NCBI GenBank assembly: GCA_030848705.1
Contig: CM061244.1
Location: forward strand, 52,121,190-52,185,189
DNA: 64,000 bases
Source: Heracleum sosnowskyi
Lineage: Eukaryota; Streptophyta; Magnoliopsida; Apiales; Apiaceae
Direction: 5' to 3'
Positions 1 to 12,303 of the stretch are shown one piece after another. Both the position numbers and the translations under genes were made by a program. The stretch's first letter is position 1; each line of letters opens with the position of its first letter. Under the pieces are notes generated by a model, which saw only the letters and a program-made list of their open reading frames with translations, was not told the DNA's origin and made no database searches.

Positions 1-339
1 AGAAACTGCTCATGAGACTGCCTTACGCTTGCCACTCGCCTGAGGGATGTGCACCGAATCCTTGGTATCCTACTTCGCTGCTATATAATATTTATGAAAC
101 AATAGCAAGAGTGAGCGATAGCTCAGCAAGGTAATTAAAGTATGGCATAATCCTGCCTTTAACTCAACCCAAAATAAAGCGGGTATAAGACAATAATTTG
201 TCAAAATATCTCGATACTGAAATTATTTCCTTATCGGAATGTATTCCAAAAACGGTACCATTGTTGTATTTCAAATATCATTTCATAATATTTCTGCAAA
301 CTTTTGCTATATTATGCACAAAGTTCTAGTATAATATAA

Positions 340-640
340 AAGATGAGGTTTCAAAGTAAACCAATATAACCTTTCCGAAAAATATCTGCTATATAAGCAG
401 AATATCAACATATAACTTAAAAGATGAAGTTATAAGGTGATTCAGTATAAACAACTCCCTTACCATAACTCATGTTATGTAAGGTATCCACAGAGTCATA
501 TGATATAAAAGATGAAGTTACGAGGAAAATTTCATATAATGTTCTGTAACCCAAAATCCACTTATGCATATATATTCTGAGTAAGGTTTTATCAGAGTCA
601 TAACTCATAAAGTAAAAGATGAAGTTGCAAGGATTTATTA
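340..640. repeat. Degenerate tandem motif AAAAGATGAAGTT in LTR L
   Basis: The motif AAAAGATGARGTT recurs four times, at about 340, 419, 506 and 616, each time followed by A/G-rich bases and a short TATAAC or CATATAA stretch. Spacing is about 80 to 110 bp, so this is a decayed tandem array of units near 90 bp. Confidence 0.6.
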
Positions 641-666
641 TAACTTCATTTTTGAACACTTTTCAA

Positions 667-811
667 CCCCCTGCCAACATGATCGGTAAACCTGTACCAC
701 GGTGTCATCCTTAGTCCCTTTCAATACATGTTGCAGAACCCCCTGCCAACATGATCGGTAAACCTGTACCAAGGATGTCATCAGTAGTCCCTTTCAATAC
801 ATGTTGCAGAA
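667..811. repeat. Two-copy tandem duplication (about 71-74 bp) in LTR L
   Basis: A unit beginning CCCCTGCCAACATGATCGG and ending ATGTTGCAGAA occurs twice back to back, with a few differences near the middle. Confidence 0.85.
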
Positions 812-1210
812 TTATCCAAAATGGATGATGAACTAATACCGGAGTTGCTACCGCGCCCGTCGTACCAACCTTACTATGATCAGTAGCAGGTCATACAACA
901 AAAATATGTTCTCTACATGTAGATGGAAGAATCACGACAGCCTGACATTGTCTATTGCCTTCCCGGATCTCCCGGCCCATTTGGGGCAATAAAATGGATG
1001 GGTCGGCGCAACTGGACCACTTACACCACTCCTAGTTCGGATGAAATCCATGACTCTGAAACGTAAAGATCGTCCTCCTTTCCTCAAGTGTAATACTTGT
1101 TGATACGACTCCACTAAGTAGTTATATCTAGGTTGGAAAGGAAGATTCTCCAATATTTCCCAAGCGATGCTTGTTAATGGATATCGACTTGTTCCATCAA
1201 TTTACCCCTC

Positions 1211-1224
1211 CACTACAAGAAAAA
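1211..1224 (+). repeat. Left terminal inverted repeat of the CACTA element
   Basis: CACTACAAGAAAAA; 14 of 14 bases match the reverse complement of the right end. Confidence 0.97.
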
Positions 1225-1725
1225 TGCAATCAGACAACACCAATCAGACAACGCTCGGTGGAAAAAGTGTTGCCCAGAATTAACACACAACGGTTATTTT
1301 TCATCCTCGAAAAAGCATTGTCTTATCCAGAGTCCTTACAACGGTTTAAAAACCGTCGTCTACAAAACTGAATCAGACAAGGGTATTTTGGAAGTGATGT
1401 TGCCTAAACGTGACAAATAGACAACAGTTTTCAGAGATATTGTGTGAAATAATCTAAGACAATGTCTCATAAACCGTTGTTGTAATAATACAACAGTTTT
1501 CATTAACGTATTGTGTGAAGAATACTGATACAACGGTGCAATAAACCGTTGTTGTAACGAGACAAGAGTTTTCTAAGTTGTGTTGTTTAATATGGTTTCA
1601 AACAACTATTTATATTACCGTTGTCTGACCCGGAACCAACATACAACTGTTTCATTTATATTGTATGTTTGTTTTCCAAACAAGACTTTTATTGTTAAAA
1701 CCGTTGTCTAATTTTCAGTACAGGA
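1225..1725. repeat. Left subterminal repeat region of the CACTA element
   Basis: About ten copies of a word close to ACAACGGTTT or AAACCGTTGT occur in both orientations, for example around 1287, 1336, 1475, 1545, 1613 and 1703. In En/Spm-type elements such motifs are where the element-encoded DNA-binding protein attaches. The role here is inferred from position and family. Confidence 0.8.
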
Positions 1726-1901
1726 AAAAAAATAAATGGAATTTCAGCTAACATGCCATCAAAATAGAGGCATCATATGCATCCAACAAACCAAAAGACC
1801 AAATTAGCTAACAAACCAAACATGAAGAAACTTAACAGAAACAAACCAACCAAGTATCAAGAATCATCGTTACAAATTCAAAGAACACAAATTAAATTAC
1901 A

Positions 1902-4900
1902 TCACGAAAGTTCTATTAGTTCATCTATGTCATCTCGAATGTAACTAGCCACGTCCTCCTCATCAACATCCGGCAAATTGGGTAGAAAAAAATCATTCTC
2001 GAGTTCCACTTCCTCGGATCCCTCACTTTCATCCTGATTGTCTTCATAGTACTTTTTAACAGGTAATTTCAACACAATTGACCATCATTTTTCAAGAGGA
2101 TCGTCGATGTAACAAACTTGCTTAACATGTTTTTCTAAAACAAATGGATCATTCAAATACCCCAACCTATTCAAATTAACCAATGTATAGCCCAAGTCAT
2201 CGACCTTAATCCCTTTGTTCATATCTACCCACTTACAACGAAAAAGTGGGATCATAAAGTTGCTATAGTCCAACTCCCATATATCAACCATGACTCCGTA
2301 AAATATATGCGACATATGCTCAATATTTTGATCCTTACCATCCACAACCATTGTATCGGCTTGTACACACACACCACTGCATTGAACTTGACGTGTATCA
2401 TCACGATCCTTGGTACTATAGGTAACACCATCTATTTTGTAGCCACTGAATGCATGAACATCCTTGTTAGGCCCATCTGCAATCCATCTTATCTCATGCG
2501 ATACCTCTTTTCCATCAAACAAATCGGAAGCAATCTGCCAAGTTGCAAAATGATACATATGTGAGCTACGTAGTTGTAAAAAAAATGCACAAAACTATTA
2601 TGAAATGCACATAATACCTTATCTTTGAACCATTTTGGGAATGTCTCATTTTGCTTGTTTTTCAGCCACATTTCGACATTTTCATGATCCCGATTGTTAG
2701 TCATCAAAATTGACATGTGTTCACTGCATGTAATCACAGTAGATAATATAAAAATATGCAACCAGTTATATAAGTGAATATAATTTCATGACTTACTCAA
2801 AATATGGCCTAATAGTAGTTGTATTTTGTAGAACACATAAATGTGCTACGTGCAAATCCATGATGCTCGGGTTTATCATCGTTGCACCAGATAATGGCAT
2901 GCAAATGGCATCCTTGGTATGGCTACCATTTTTCGGTACCCCAATAGTCGTTTCTTCATGGTTCACCAAACACTCAACTACCTCTTCCGCGATATAAGCC
3001 TCAGCAATGCAACCTTCTGCACGAGCCCGATTCCTTATATATCCCTTGAATGTCTTCATATACCTCTCAAAAGGATACATCCATCTAAGGAAAATTGGTC
3101 CGCAAAGCTCAACTTCTCGTACAAGATGGACAGAGAGATAAAACATTAAATCAAACAAGGAAGGGGGGAAGTATTTTTCAAGTTGGCATAAGGTTTCTAC
3201 TAACTGAGATTGCATTTTCTCCAACTTATCAACCTCAATAACTTTACTGCAAATGACCTTGAAGAAGAGACAAAACCGAATAACAGTGTTCCTGACCTGT
3301 TTTTGCAGTGATGACCGAATTGTAATCGGGAGCAGGTGATGCAAAATCATATGACAGTCATGAGATTTCAATCCAGTAAGCCGAAGAGTTTCCATTGATA
3401 CAAGACTCCTAATGTTAGAACAAAAACCATCAGGCAACTTCATTCTGAGAAACGATGAGCAAACAACTTTTTTTTCGGCATGACTTAAATTCCAAGACGC
3501 TAACGGTAACTTCTCCTTCTTTCCCGCAACTTTTGGTCTCAGCTCCATTCTTATTCCCATCTCTGCCATGTCAAGACGGACAGTTTCCTTGTCTTTGGTC
3601 TTATTTGGTATATTAAGCAAGGTACCAAGTAAAGCTTCACATATATTTTTCTTGATGTGCATCACATCGAGAACATGCCTAACGGGCAAAAACTTCCAAT
3701 ATTGAAGTTCAAAGAATATAGAAAATTTCTTCCATATTGGTCGAGGATCACCTTTCTTGAAGCGAGGTTGGCGTTGTGTCTTACCATAGATATGGCCCTT
3801 TAAATGTTGTACTCTTTCAAACACCTCCTCTCCGGTTAATGGAACTGGAGCAATATCCTTTTCTACAGTGTTATCAAAATCTTTCTTCTGCCGACGATAC
3901 GGATGATCACGGGCCAACCACCTCCGATGCCTCATGACCACACACTTACGATAATTAACCAGCCTTGTTGCTTTTGTTTCATCAACACAAATAGGACATC
4001 CGTTATATCCTTTGACAATGTTGCCCGATAAGTTACCATAGGCCGGATAGTCACTAATTGTCCACAACAAAATGCCTCTACGCGAAAAGTACTCTTTTTG
4101 GTATGCGTCATAAACTTGTGTTCCCCTCCACAACTTTTGTAGATCTTGTATAAGTGGTTGAAGAAACACATCAATATCATTGCCGGGTTCTTTCGGTCCA
4201 GATATCAACAAACATATCATAATGTACTTCCTCTTCATACAAAGCCAAGGTGGAAGATTGTAGATTGACATCAAAACTGGCCAGCAAGAGTAATCAATAT
4301 TTGTGCTATGAAACGGATTAAATCCATCCGATGATAAAGCTAACCGAAGGTTTCTAGAATCTGAAGAAAAATCTGGCCATTTTGCATCGACTTCCTTCCA
4401 CGTTTGTGAATCTGCCGGATGTCTCATTTTATCATCCTTTAATCTCTCTGAATCATGCCAAGTCAAATCCTTGGTTGTTTGAGGTGAACTGAACAAATTC
4501 CTTAAACGTGGTATTAATGGAAAATACCACAGAACCTTGGTAGGAACCCCTTCCAGTTCATCTCCTTTTTTGTTCAATTTCCATCTAGAGGCTTGACAAA
4601 TGTGGCAGCTCGTCTCATCTTCATCTCTCTCTCCGCGGTATAATAGACAAACATTTGGGCACACATGTATTTTCTCATACTCCATTCCTAAAACACACAA
4701 GCTTTTCTTGGCTTCACTGAATGAAGAAGGAAAAATGTTGCCTTCCGGGAGCATAGACCCAACCAAAAGTAGAATTTCAGAGAAGCCGCGGTCGGATATT
4801 TGATATTTTGCTTTGATGTTGTATAACTTTACTAAAGCCTTCATCTTTGTAAATCGTTCACATCTCGGATAAAGGGGTTCATGTCCAGATTGAACATGAT

Positions 4901-5243
4901 TAAATAAATCTGAGGAGTCTATAGGAACATCACCATCAACATTCTCTGTTTCCATCGAGATTTGATGCACAGATTGGGAACTACCGGTCTTTTCCGAAGA
5001 TTGACTTCCTCCTGCACTTTCTCCATGCCAAATCCAACATTTGTAGGTCTCATCGATACCATTAAGGAAAAGATGATCTTTCACTATCCGAGCTTTCCAT
5101 GATTTACTATGTACGCATTTCACACATGGACAACTAATTTTATTTTCATCAAATCCGTTCTCAAATGCAAACAACAATAGTTCTTCCAATCCATTTTGAA
5201 ACTCTTTTGATCGTTTGTCAGCTGTCAACCAATCCCTATCCAT
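1902..5243 (-). CDS. TNP2-like CACTA transposase (three exons, one premature stop)
   Basis: Exon model on the minus strand: 5243-2797, 2723-2618, 2534-1902. Introns 1 and 2 have GT-AG ends (GTAAGT donor at 2796-2791, acceptor CAG at 2726-2724; second acceptor CAG at 2537-2535) and phases join cleanly. Exon 1 encodes an N-terminal transposase-associated domain (residues about 3-75, start MDRDWL with CPCVKCVHSK), the TNP2 domain (about 290-490, including LSSDGFNPF and GCPICVDET), and a DUF4218-like region (about 630-740, WMYPFERYMKTFKGYIRNRA). Exon 3 carries a DUF4216-like domain. TNP2 proteins cut and join CACTA ends. A TGA at 2085-2087 interrupts the frame after 1000 codons; the same frame stays open for about 60 acidic codons to a TGA at 1902-1904, so the stop looks like a late point mutation removing only the tail. 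Confidence 0.9.
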
Positions 5244-5980
5244 CTTTTAAACAAAATATGCTCAATTAGTATTTACAAAGGCAACACTCTTCAATTTACA
5301 GCAAATGCAAATGTCTTAATGTCAAAAAAACAAAACAAAGTCTTAATAGTGCCTCAAACAGCAGACCATCTTTTACAGTGGCAGCAAATGTCTTAATAAT
5401 TATAAGACAACAAACAAACAAATGAAGAACTCATACTTATTAATTGAGGCCATTTAAACAACTATGATTTAAAGAACCGTTAATAATTATAAGTAATTAG
5501 TATTTGATTAAAGAACTAAGAACAATTCAGTGAACAAACAAACAAATACCTAAATTTAGATCAAATCAAAAAAACAAATGAAGAACTAAGAGCAATTCAG
5601 TGAACCCTAAATTTAGAGCAATATTGAATACCTAATTTTGGAGCAATTCAGAGCAACTTAGAGCAATTCACTTCAATTCACTGCAAATCAGAGTAATTCA
5701 CTACAACTTCAGAGTAATTCACTACAACTTGAAGAAATTTGGGGGAGATGAAATTTGGAGAAATTTGGGGGAGATTAAATTTTGAGAAATTTGGGGAAGA
5801 TGAAATTGGAAACCCTCGGGGGAGATGAAAACTTTTGAGGGGGAGATTAAATTTTGAGGGGGAGATAAAATTTGGAGGAAAACTTTTGAGGGGGAGATGA
5901 AAACTTCTGGGGGGGAGTTACAATTTTTTGAGATAATTTAGTCCCGACAAAGATATAGTCATTAATTTTGAGACATGCTT
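5244..5980. promoter_or_regulatory. Upstream region of the TNP2 gene
   Basis: No gene. It is AT-rich with short iterated motifs: GAGCAATTCA-type repeats at about 5585-5730 and a G-rich minisatellite at about 5733-5925. As it directly precedes the minus-strand transposase start at 5243, it probably holds its leader and promoter, but I could not pick a clear TATA box. Confidence 0.4.
5733..5925 (+). repeat. G-rich minisatellite, GGGGGAGAT core
   Basis: About nine imperfect copies of an 18-25 bp unit with core TTGRGGGGGAGATKAAA lie in tandem. On the minus strand, the transcribed strand of the transposase gene, this becomes a C-rich tract of ATCTCCCCC repeats in the probable 5' untranslated region. 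Confidence 0.8.
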
Positions 5981-7754
5981 CATACAACGGTCTACTAACA
6001 GAACAAACCGCTGTAAGAAAGCCTTTACTACAACATTTAAAACCGGGAAAGTGTTGTATGAATGAGACAACAGTTTCTTCAGAAATTCTGTTATCGGATT
6101 TGTTGTGCAACAACGATGTTTTGTAACGAACCGTTGTATTTGGTTTCTCATGTTTAATTTCTTTTTTATACTTTTCGGAAATATAAGTGATATTAAGATA
6201 AAATATAAACATATAAGTATAAAATTCTTTATAATCATTAATCTTCTTTCGAATTTTACTTAGATGAATCACTAAAATTATCGGTATATAAAAAATATTA
6301 CTAATAATAGTTAAGTGCGTGACATAAACGTCGTACATGCACGTAAATGATAGACATATATGTTGGGATATAATACTCGTTACAACCATTTGAGCCATAC
6401 ATTGAATCATATATATTTGTAATATTTTACACTAGTAAATTTTTATATTTGTCGGTATAATTTCGATAATTGTATCTTAATAACGATCGATAACATCAAG
6501 GTTGTCTAAGTTACAGAAATGTTGGTTAATCAAGATGACATTATTGACCTCACAATACGAATGATCGATTCTATACACTAAATCATAATCTAATTATAAC
6601 TTTTGCTTTAGTATCATGAGAATTAGTAAAATAATTTGAAAGATAAAGGCAAGATTGTAGCGGACAAAAAGATACATTTTATACAACAATTTTTTAGAAA
6701 AAAAAGCTTGTAGTAAAGAAGGTGTTACAACAGTTTCTAAATAAAATGTGTTGTATGATTCATACAACGGTCTTCTAACAGAACAAACCGCTGTAAGAAA
6801 GCCTTTACTACAACATTTAAAACCGGGAAAGTGTTGTTTGAAAGAGACAACAGTTTCTTCAGAAATTCTGTTATCGGATTTGTTGTGCAACAACGATGTT
6901 TTGTAACGAACCGTTGTATTTGGTTTCTCAAGTTTAATTTCTTTTTTGTACTTTTCGGAAATATAAGTGATATTAAGATAAAATATAAACATATAAGTAT
7001 AAAATTCTTTATAATCATTAATCTTCTTTCGAATTTTAATTAGATGAATCACTAAAATTATCGGTATATAAAAAATATTACTAATAATAGTTAAGTGTGT
7101 GACATAAACGTCGTACATGCACGTAAATGATAGACATATATGTTGGGATATAATACTCGTTACAACCATTTGAGCCATACATTGAATCATATATATTTGT
7201 AATATTTTACACTAGTAAATTTTTATATTTGTCGGTATAATTTCGATAATTGTATCTTAATAACGATCGATAACATCAAGGTTGTCTAAGTTACAGAAAT
7301 GTTGGTTAATCAAGATGACATTATTGACCTCACAATACGAATGATCGATTCTATACACTAAATCATAATCTAATTATAACTTTTGCTTTAGTATCATGAG
7401 AATTAGTAAAATAATTTGAAAGATAAAGGCAAGATTGTAGCGGACAAAAAGATACATTTTATACAACAATTTTTTAGAAAAAAAAGCTTGTAGTAAAGAA
7501 GGTGTTACAAAAGTTTCTAAATAAAATGTGTTGTATGATTCATACAACGGTCTGCTAACAGAACAAACCGCTGTAAGAAAGCCTTTACTACAACATTTAA
7601 AACCGGGAAAGTGTTGTTTGAAAGAGACAACAGTTTCTTCAGAAATTCTGTTATCGGATTTGTTGTGCAACAACGATGTTTTGTAACGAACCGTTGTATT
7701 TAAAAAATGTTTGTAGTAAAGAAGGTTTTACAACAGTTTCTAAATAAAATGTGT
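5981..7754. repeat. 780-bp tandem repeat: two full copies plus a deleted third
   Basis: Copy 1 is 5981-6760, copy 2 is 6761-7540, and a third begins at 7541. Copies 1 and 2 differ by only a few substitutions and small changes over 780 bp. Copy 3 matches to about 7701, then jumps to the last 50 bases of the unit (7702-7754), so it has lost about 570 bp. Each unit opens with CATACAACGGTCT and contains ACCGTTGTATTT and ACAACAGTTTCT, the same word family as the element's subterminal repeats. The several ORFs of 90-200 codons in this stretch are repeat copies of one another with no recognisable domain, and I do not treat them as genes. Confidence 0.95.
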
Positions 7755-8609
7755 CAGCTTTCTTTTTCTACATTTTTTATTTAAATTATTTTCATCCCTT
7801 GGATTAAAAGAAGCTGAAGATCTAACCGTTGATTTTTCTTTAGCTTTATGACTCCCCACTTGTAAATCTCATTTCTCCCCCTCAAAGTCTCAGCTCTCTC
7901 TCTCTCTCTCTCGGCGACGACGATTTTCATCGGTACTTTCTTTCTCCCTCCCTCTCCCTCTCCCTCTTTCCCTGTCTCTCTCCCTCTTACCCCATTTCTC
8001 TCTCTCCCCCTCTTTCTCTGTATCTCTCTCTCTCTCCCTTTTACCCCCTTTCTCTCTCTTTCTCTCTCTCGCCCTCCTTCTCTCCCTCTCCCTCTTTCCC
8101 TGTCTCTCTCTCCCTCTTACCCCATTTCTCTCTCTCCCCCTCTTTCTCTGTATCTCTCTCTCTCCCTTTTACCCCCTTTCTCTCTCTTTCTCTCTCCCTT
8201 CCTCTCTCTCCCCCTCCCTCTCTGTCTCTATTTATCTCTTTGCAATTAGTATTATTTTTCTTTCTGTGTGAAATGGTTGATTTCTACATGCAATTAGTTT
8301 GATTTGATTATTGTGCATTGTGTTTTGATTTAAGTATAGTTGTATTGTTTTAATTTAGTTTTCATTTAATTTTTTATTGTCATCACTTACCCATCTATGA
8401 GTTTGTGAGTTTATGTTTTGTTTATGTTGGTACTTCTCCAAGTTTGCGAGTTTGTGTTTTAATTTGGTTTTTTTTAAGTTCTGATTGGTGTGTTCTATTT
8501 ATTAGGGTGTATAATGTTTGTTTTGCTTGTTCATTTTTATTTATGTTTGTGTGAGTTTCTTAAATATATGATTGTGAGTTTCTTAAACTTTTTGGTGTGC
8601 AGATTAATC
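7755..8609 (+). promoter_or_regulatory. Upstream and probable 5' leader region of the Ulp1-like gene
   Basis: No coding sequence is supported. A pyrimidine tract fills about 7875-8235, followed by T-rich sequence. A CAG acceptor-like site in TTGGTGTGCAG (8592-8602) sits eight bases before the chosen ATG at 8610, so the first intron may lie in the leader. Dinucleotide CT tracts in plant 5' leaders are common; the role here is inferred. Confidence 0.45.
7875..8235 (+). repeat. Pyrimidine (CT-rich) low-complexity tract with a 125-bp duplication
   Basis: Almost pure C and T for about 350 bp. A segment beginning CTTTCCCTGTCTCTCT occurs near 7968 and again near 8093, so about 125 bp is duplicated inside the tract, including the ACCCCATTTC and TTTACCCCC landmarks. 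Confidence 0.85.
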
Positions 8610-11600
8610 ATGGCTCCTTTAAAGAGGACAAAATCGGCTCCTAGTCGTACTGCGTCAATCCTTTTAAAGGCACTAAAAAAGACTAAGTCGGTGGTGTCAG
8701 CCCCGTTGAATGAAAAGTTGGTGCAGCCTTGCAAATCAAATTCCTCCCCTGAGTCTGTTAAAAAGAAGGCCATTTCGACAAATGTACAAAGTAAAATATC
8801 TAAGAAAAGGAAACGTGGGAGTAAAGAAGTGCCTGACAGCAAGAAAGAGGGACTAAAGCTCTTAAAACGCGGAGCTGTGACAATGCACAGGATTGTACGA
8901 CGTAAGATCCTGGGCATAAAGCTTTTGGTGCCTTTCAATGAAAAAGGTGAGCCGTACGGTGAAGCAGGCGCTGAAATGCAATCTTATATCGGAGTCCTTG
9001 CCAGAAGTAAAGTCCCAATATGGTATGATTCATGGATACGTGTTCCGAAAGAAAGGAAAAATAAAATTTGGGACTGTGTGCGGGTAATATAATTTGCTAC
9101 TAGCTTTAAGTACATATGTGTTACGTACAACCTAACTAGTACTTAAATAACAATTCTTATGAACGTAGATGGCATTCGATGTAACGCCAACAGCAAGAAA
9201 GATGGTGTGGAAATCCGCTTGCCAGAAATGGAGGGAGTTTAAAAGTCGTTTAACAACCGAGTATATCCTCCCGTATAGAGATCAGCGTGAGTTGTTAGAG
9301 TATCCTCCAGCCGACTACTCCTTCATCGAGAAAGCGCACTGGGACATGTTTGTTGATTATCATCTATCTGGTGAATTCAGTGTGAGTTTTTTATATTTTG
9401 TTTATTTACAAAGTTCTTACAAGGCACATTGGGCTTTGTTGCTAATATTTTACTGTTTGTTATATGAAAAAGGTAATCCACGAAAAGCAGAAAGAGCGAA
9501 GTGAGCTGAATGAATACCCTCATTGCATATCTCGGAAGGGTTATGCTAACCTAGAACAAGAAAGGGTTAGTGATCATTTTTTTCATTTATAAGTTTTCTA
9601 TAACACTGTATAATTATTGCCTAATTTTAATTTCTTGAACGTAAACATTCATGCAGTCTCAAGATGATCCTGAAATAGAGATAGATCGATCTTCTACCTG
9701 GCTCCGTGCGCGGCAGGATAAAGATGGGAACTATAAGTCGGACAAAGTTAAAGAAATTGCTGAAGAAATTGTAAGTTATTCATTTTTTTTATAATTAAAG
9801 TTCCATATTTCCGAATTATTTTGTGGATTACTAACCTACTTCCATTTCTTGTTAATTTTCAGGTGAATATGAAAAAAAGAGTTAGTGATGGGGAGTTGAC
9901 AGAGGATGGCACTGATGATGTCCTCACAATGGTGCTCGGTAAACCTGATCATCGAGGACGAGTCCGTGGCCAAGGGACTCATGTTAAGCAGTCTGTTTAC
10001 TTTAATCTTCCGAAGCAGCGGAAGAAAAGGTCAATTGATGAGAGGATCCAAGATGGTATTCATAGGTTTATGAAGGAAGAAACTGAAAGGATTGTTCGAG
10101 AGCGAGATGATTTTTGGGCTGCAGAGATGGAAAAGATGAAAGCATTTTTTTGTGGAAAGAATATTGAGACTGGAAAGACTCTTGAGATTGCAGGTAACAG
10201 TCCAAATGTTGGATCACAGCAAGGAAGTTGTTCCAAGGGTGCACATGCCATTGTGAATGAACTGGAGATTCCAGGTGTAAAGAAGCAATTGGATCTTTTG
10301 GAAGAAGAAAATGTTGTTGATGAGAAAGTTGAGATTGAGGGGAATAACGTGGAAGCTGCGGAGGTTGTAGTTGTGGATGCTCAACTGGTTGTTGGGAATG
10401 TTTGTAAGGAAGACCCGTCAGCAGTTAGGTGTTCAGAGTGGGAATTAGCCATCGACTCCCCCACCAATGTTGTTGCTTATGCAACTGTTGATACAATGTG
10501 TAAAGTTCTTCATGGGAAGCACCTCTCAAAAGAGAATGCACGAGTCTCTATTACTCGTGTAATCAAAGGATCTGCTAAGATTCCTTTCCCCATTCAAGAT
10601 GAGATCACAACTGTGGAAGAGGTTGTGGGTACGTTTATTGAGTTGCCAAGACTCCTCATTCGAGAAGTGGAGACATGCCCTGCTGCAGCAAAAGGAACTC
10701 AGAAGGTTAGTTTCTACGTTTATTTACTTAACAAATAAACTTTTATTACTAGTTTATTTCGAATTATATTTTAATTTTTTATTTTTTCAGGGAGGCAAGA
10801 AAATTGTGGCAAAGAAGTATTAGAAGGTGACAGATATAGTCCAGGAACCAGAGTTTGTGTTGGACATGGGTGCTGATTACCCTATGAATTTGAAGCGTTT
10901 GTGGCTCTGGGCAAAAGAGGCCTTGAAGGATGGTCAAACAACCACTTTTGAGCTATCTGAAGAAGCTTTTGGATCATCCAAAAAGCAGGTTCTGTTTTTA
11001 TCGAATGTCCATGCTTTATGTTCTGGAGGTGAAATATCAGGGTCCGTCATTTGCATGTTTATTAAGTAAGTGTCTAAGTTTAAAAATTATTCTATGACTG
11101 TCAATATTTTTTAAAATTTAGTTTATATTTGTGTCATTGATTGTTTACTTTTCATATAGTTTATTGGAGGTATATGTGAAAAAGCACAAGATGACAGACA
11201 TGGTAGCATTTGTTGATCCTGGGATGATAGGCGCCATCGGTTGTGGCACTGCTGGAGAGAGGTCGCGTGCCTTATCTTTAAGATTCAAGAATGCTAAGCA
11301 GGGACAATTTTTTCTGCTACCTTATAATGCTGTGTGAGTACTTGTTTTTACATTTTTCGCCATATATACTATTAATAAGATATATGTTTTTTGACTTGTG
11401 CGCTGGTTATTAATATCCCTCTTTAAATAAGTGTTGATTTTTTAAAATAAAAAACTGAGGTAAAATTTTAGGAATTAAATTTAGAAAATTATTACTTATT
11501 TGAGAGAACATTTTCTATGATAATTAAATTAATAATTGTGTTTGTCGCAATTTAAACCATGGAGGTCCTTTTTAATTTAACAAGTTATGTATATTGTGAC

Positions 11601-12303
11601 TAAAATCTTCAATGAAATTGTAGAAAATAAAGTGTTCTCATTGTTGGTATTCACAATTTACTAGGAACCGTTGGGCGCTAACTGCTGTGAATCCCGACTC
11701 ACAAGTAGTTTACCACATGGACCCGTTGAAGCGTCGAATTGCAAATGAAGAATGGATTGAGGTGATTGATAAGTGAGTACCTCATCAAAACTTTGATTAA
11801 TTATGAATCGCTTTTACAATTAAGGAAAATGTCTAGTAGTTTGATTTATGTTATATTGTCGTAGTGCCATCAAACTTTACAAGGACAGTGCCAAGAAGAC
11901 GCTAAAGAAGAAAATAGTGTGGGAGAATCTAGCGGTAATATATCTTTTGTATATTCATCGGTTTCTCTGATTTTCATTACTTGTGTAGACATATATAATT
12001 TTTTTTAATGTTCTTCAGGGTGTTCCTGTCCAATCTGGGAGCAAGGACTGTGGTTTATTTGTGATGTGCTATATGAAAGATATATGTCTAGATAAGGAAC
12101 TCAAATTTCCTGTGAAGGTAAAATTTGCAATTTGAAATAAATTGTTGATGTCCCTGTGTTCTGTGATGAAGATATGTAACTTGTACTATTATTGTCCCTT
12201 TTTTCAGTGGCAACGGAGGTCCAATTTAGAGTATGGCATCAATCACCTCAATGAGATAAGGGTTGAATGGGCGAAGCATTTTATGAAGAATCATGCGCGT
12301 TGA
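8610..12303 (+). CDS. CACTA-borne Ptta/DUF8039/Ulp1 C48 protease gene (11 exons, one stop)
   Basis: Exon model: 8610-9083, 9169-9381, 9473-9565, 9657-9770, 9863-10705, 10791-11065, 11160-11333, 11665-11772, 11865-11934, 12019-12117, 12208-12303. All ten introns are GT-AG and phases agree, giving 853 codons. The basic N-terminus resembles plant Ptta/En/Spm transposase proteins. Exon 5 encodes a DUF8039-like region (around ELAIDSPTNVVAYATV). Exons 6-11 encode a Ulp1/C48 peptidase fold ending in PVQSGSKDCGLFVM, where C is the nucleophile; VVYHMDPL supplies the acidic residue. The usual catalytic His before Trp is Arg (NRWALTAV in exon 8). A TAG at 10821-10823 lies 30 bases into exon 6; using the AG of that TAG as the 3' splice site would avoid it and keep the same phase. 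Lying inside a CACTA element, this is a transposon gene, not a host SUMO protease. Confidence 0.85.

Larger units (their letters stand above)
1..1210 (+). mobile_element. Family L long LTR, segment 1 (Ty3/gypsy-like)
   Basis: This is the first visible part of a long LTR; its true start lies upstream of the window. It continues at 13306-14695 and 26793-28768, because a CACTA element and SIRE-A sit inside it. The assignment rests on similarity to the complete 4-kb solo LTR at 42966-46980: both have a run reading roughly AGCAAGARTGAGCGA...GCTCAGCAAG near the start (about 103 here, 43362 there), and matching blocks follow in the same order. The final CTC (1208-1210) is the CACTA target-site copy. 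I see no coding capacity; the small ORFs here are LTR noise. Plant Tekay/Del-type elements are known for LTRs of this size and terminal sequence, so that lineage is likely but unproven. Confidence 0.7.

Noticed and set aside
417..1371. Short ORFs at the left edge
   Set aside because: They lie in family L LTR sequence and CACTA subterminal repeats.
5847..7673. Four minus-strand and one plus-strand ORFs of 70-198 codons
   Set aside because: They translate the 780-bp tandem repeat; copies give the same peptides, with no recognisable domain, strong AT bias and overlapping frames.
8610..12303. Ulp1-like gene as a host SUMO protease
   Set aside because: It lies inside a complete CACTA element and is fused to transposon-type domains (Ptta-like, DUF8039-like).
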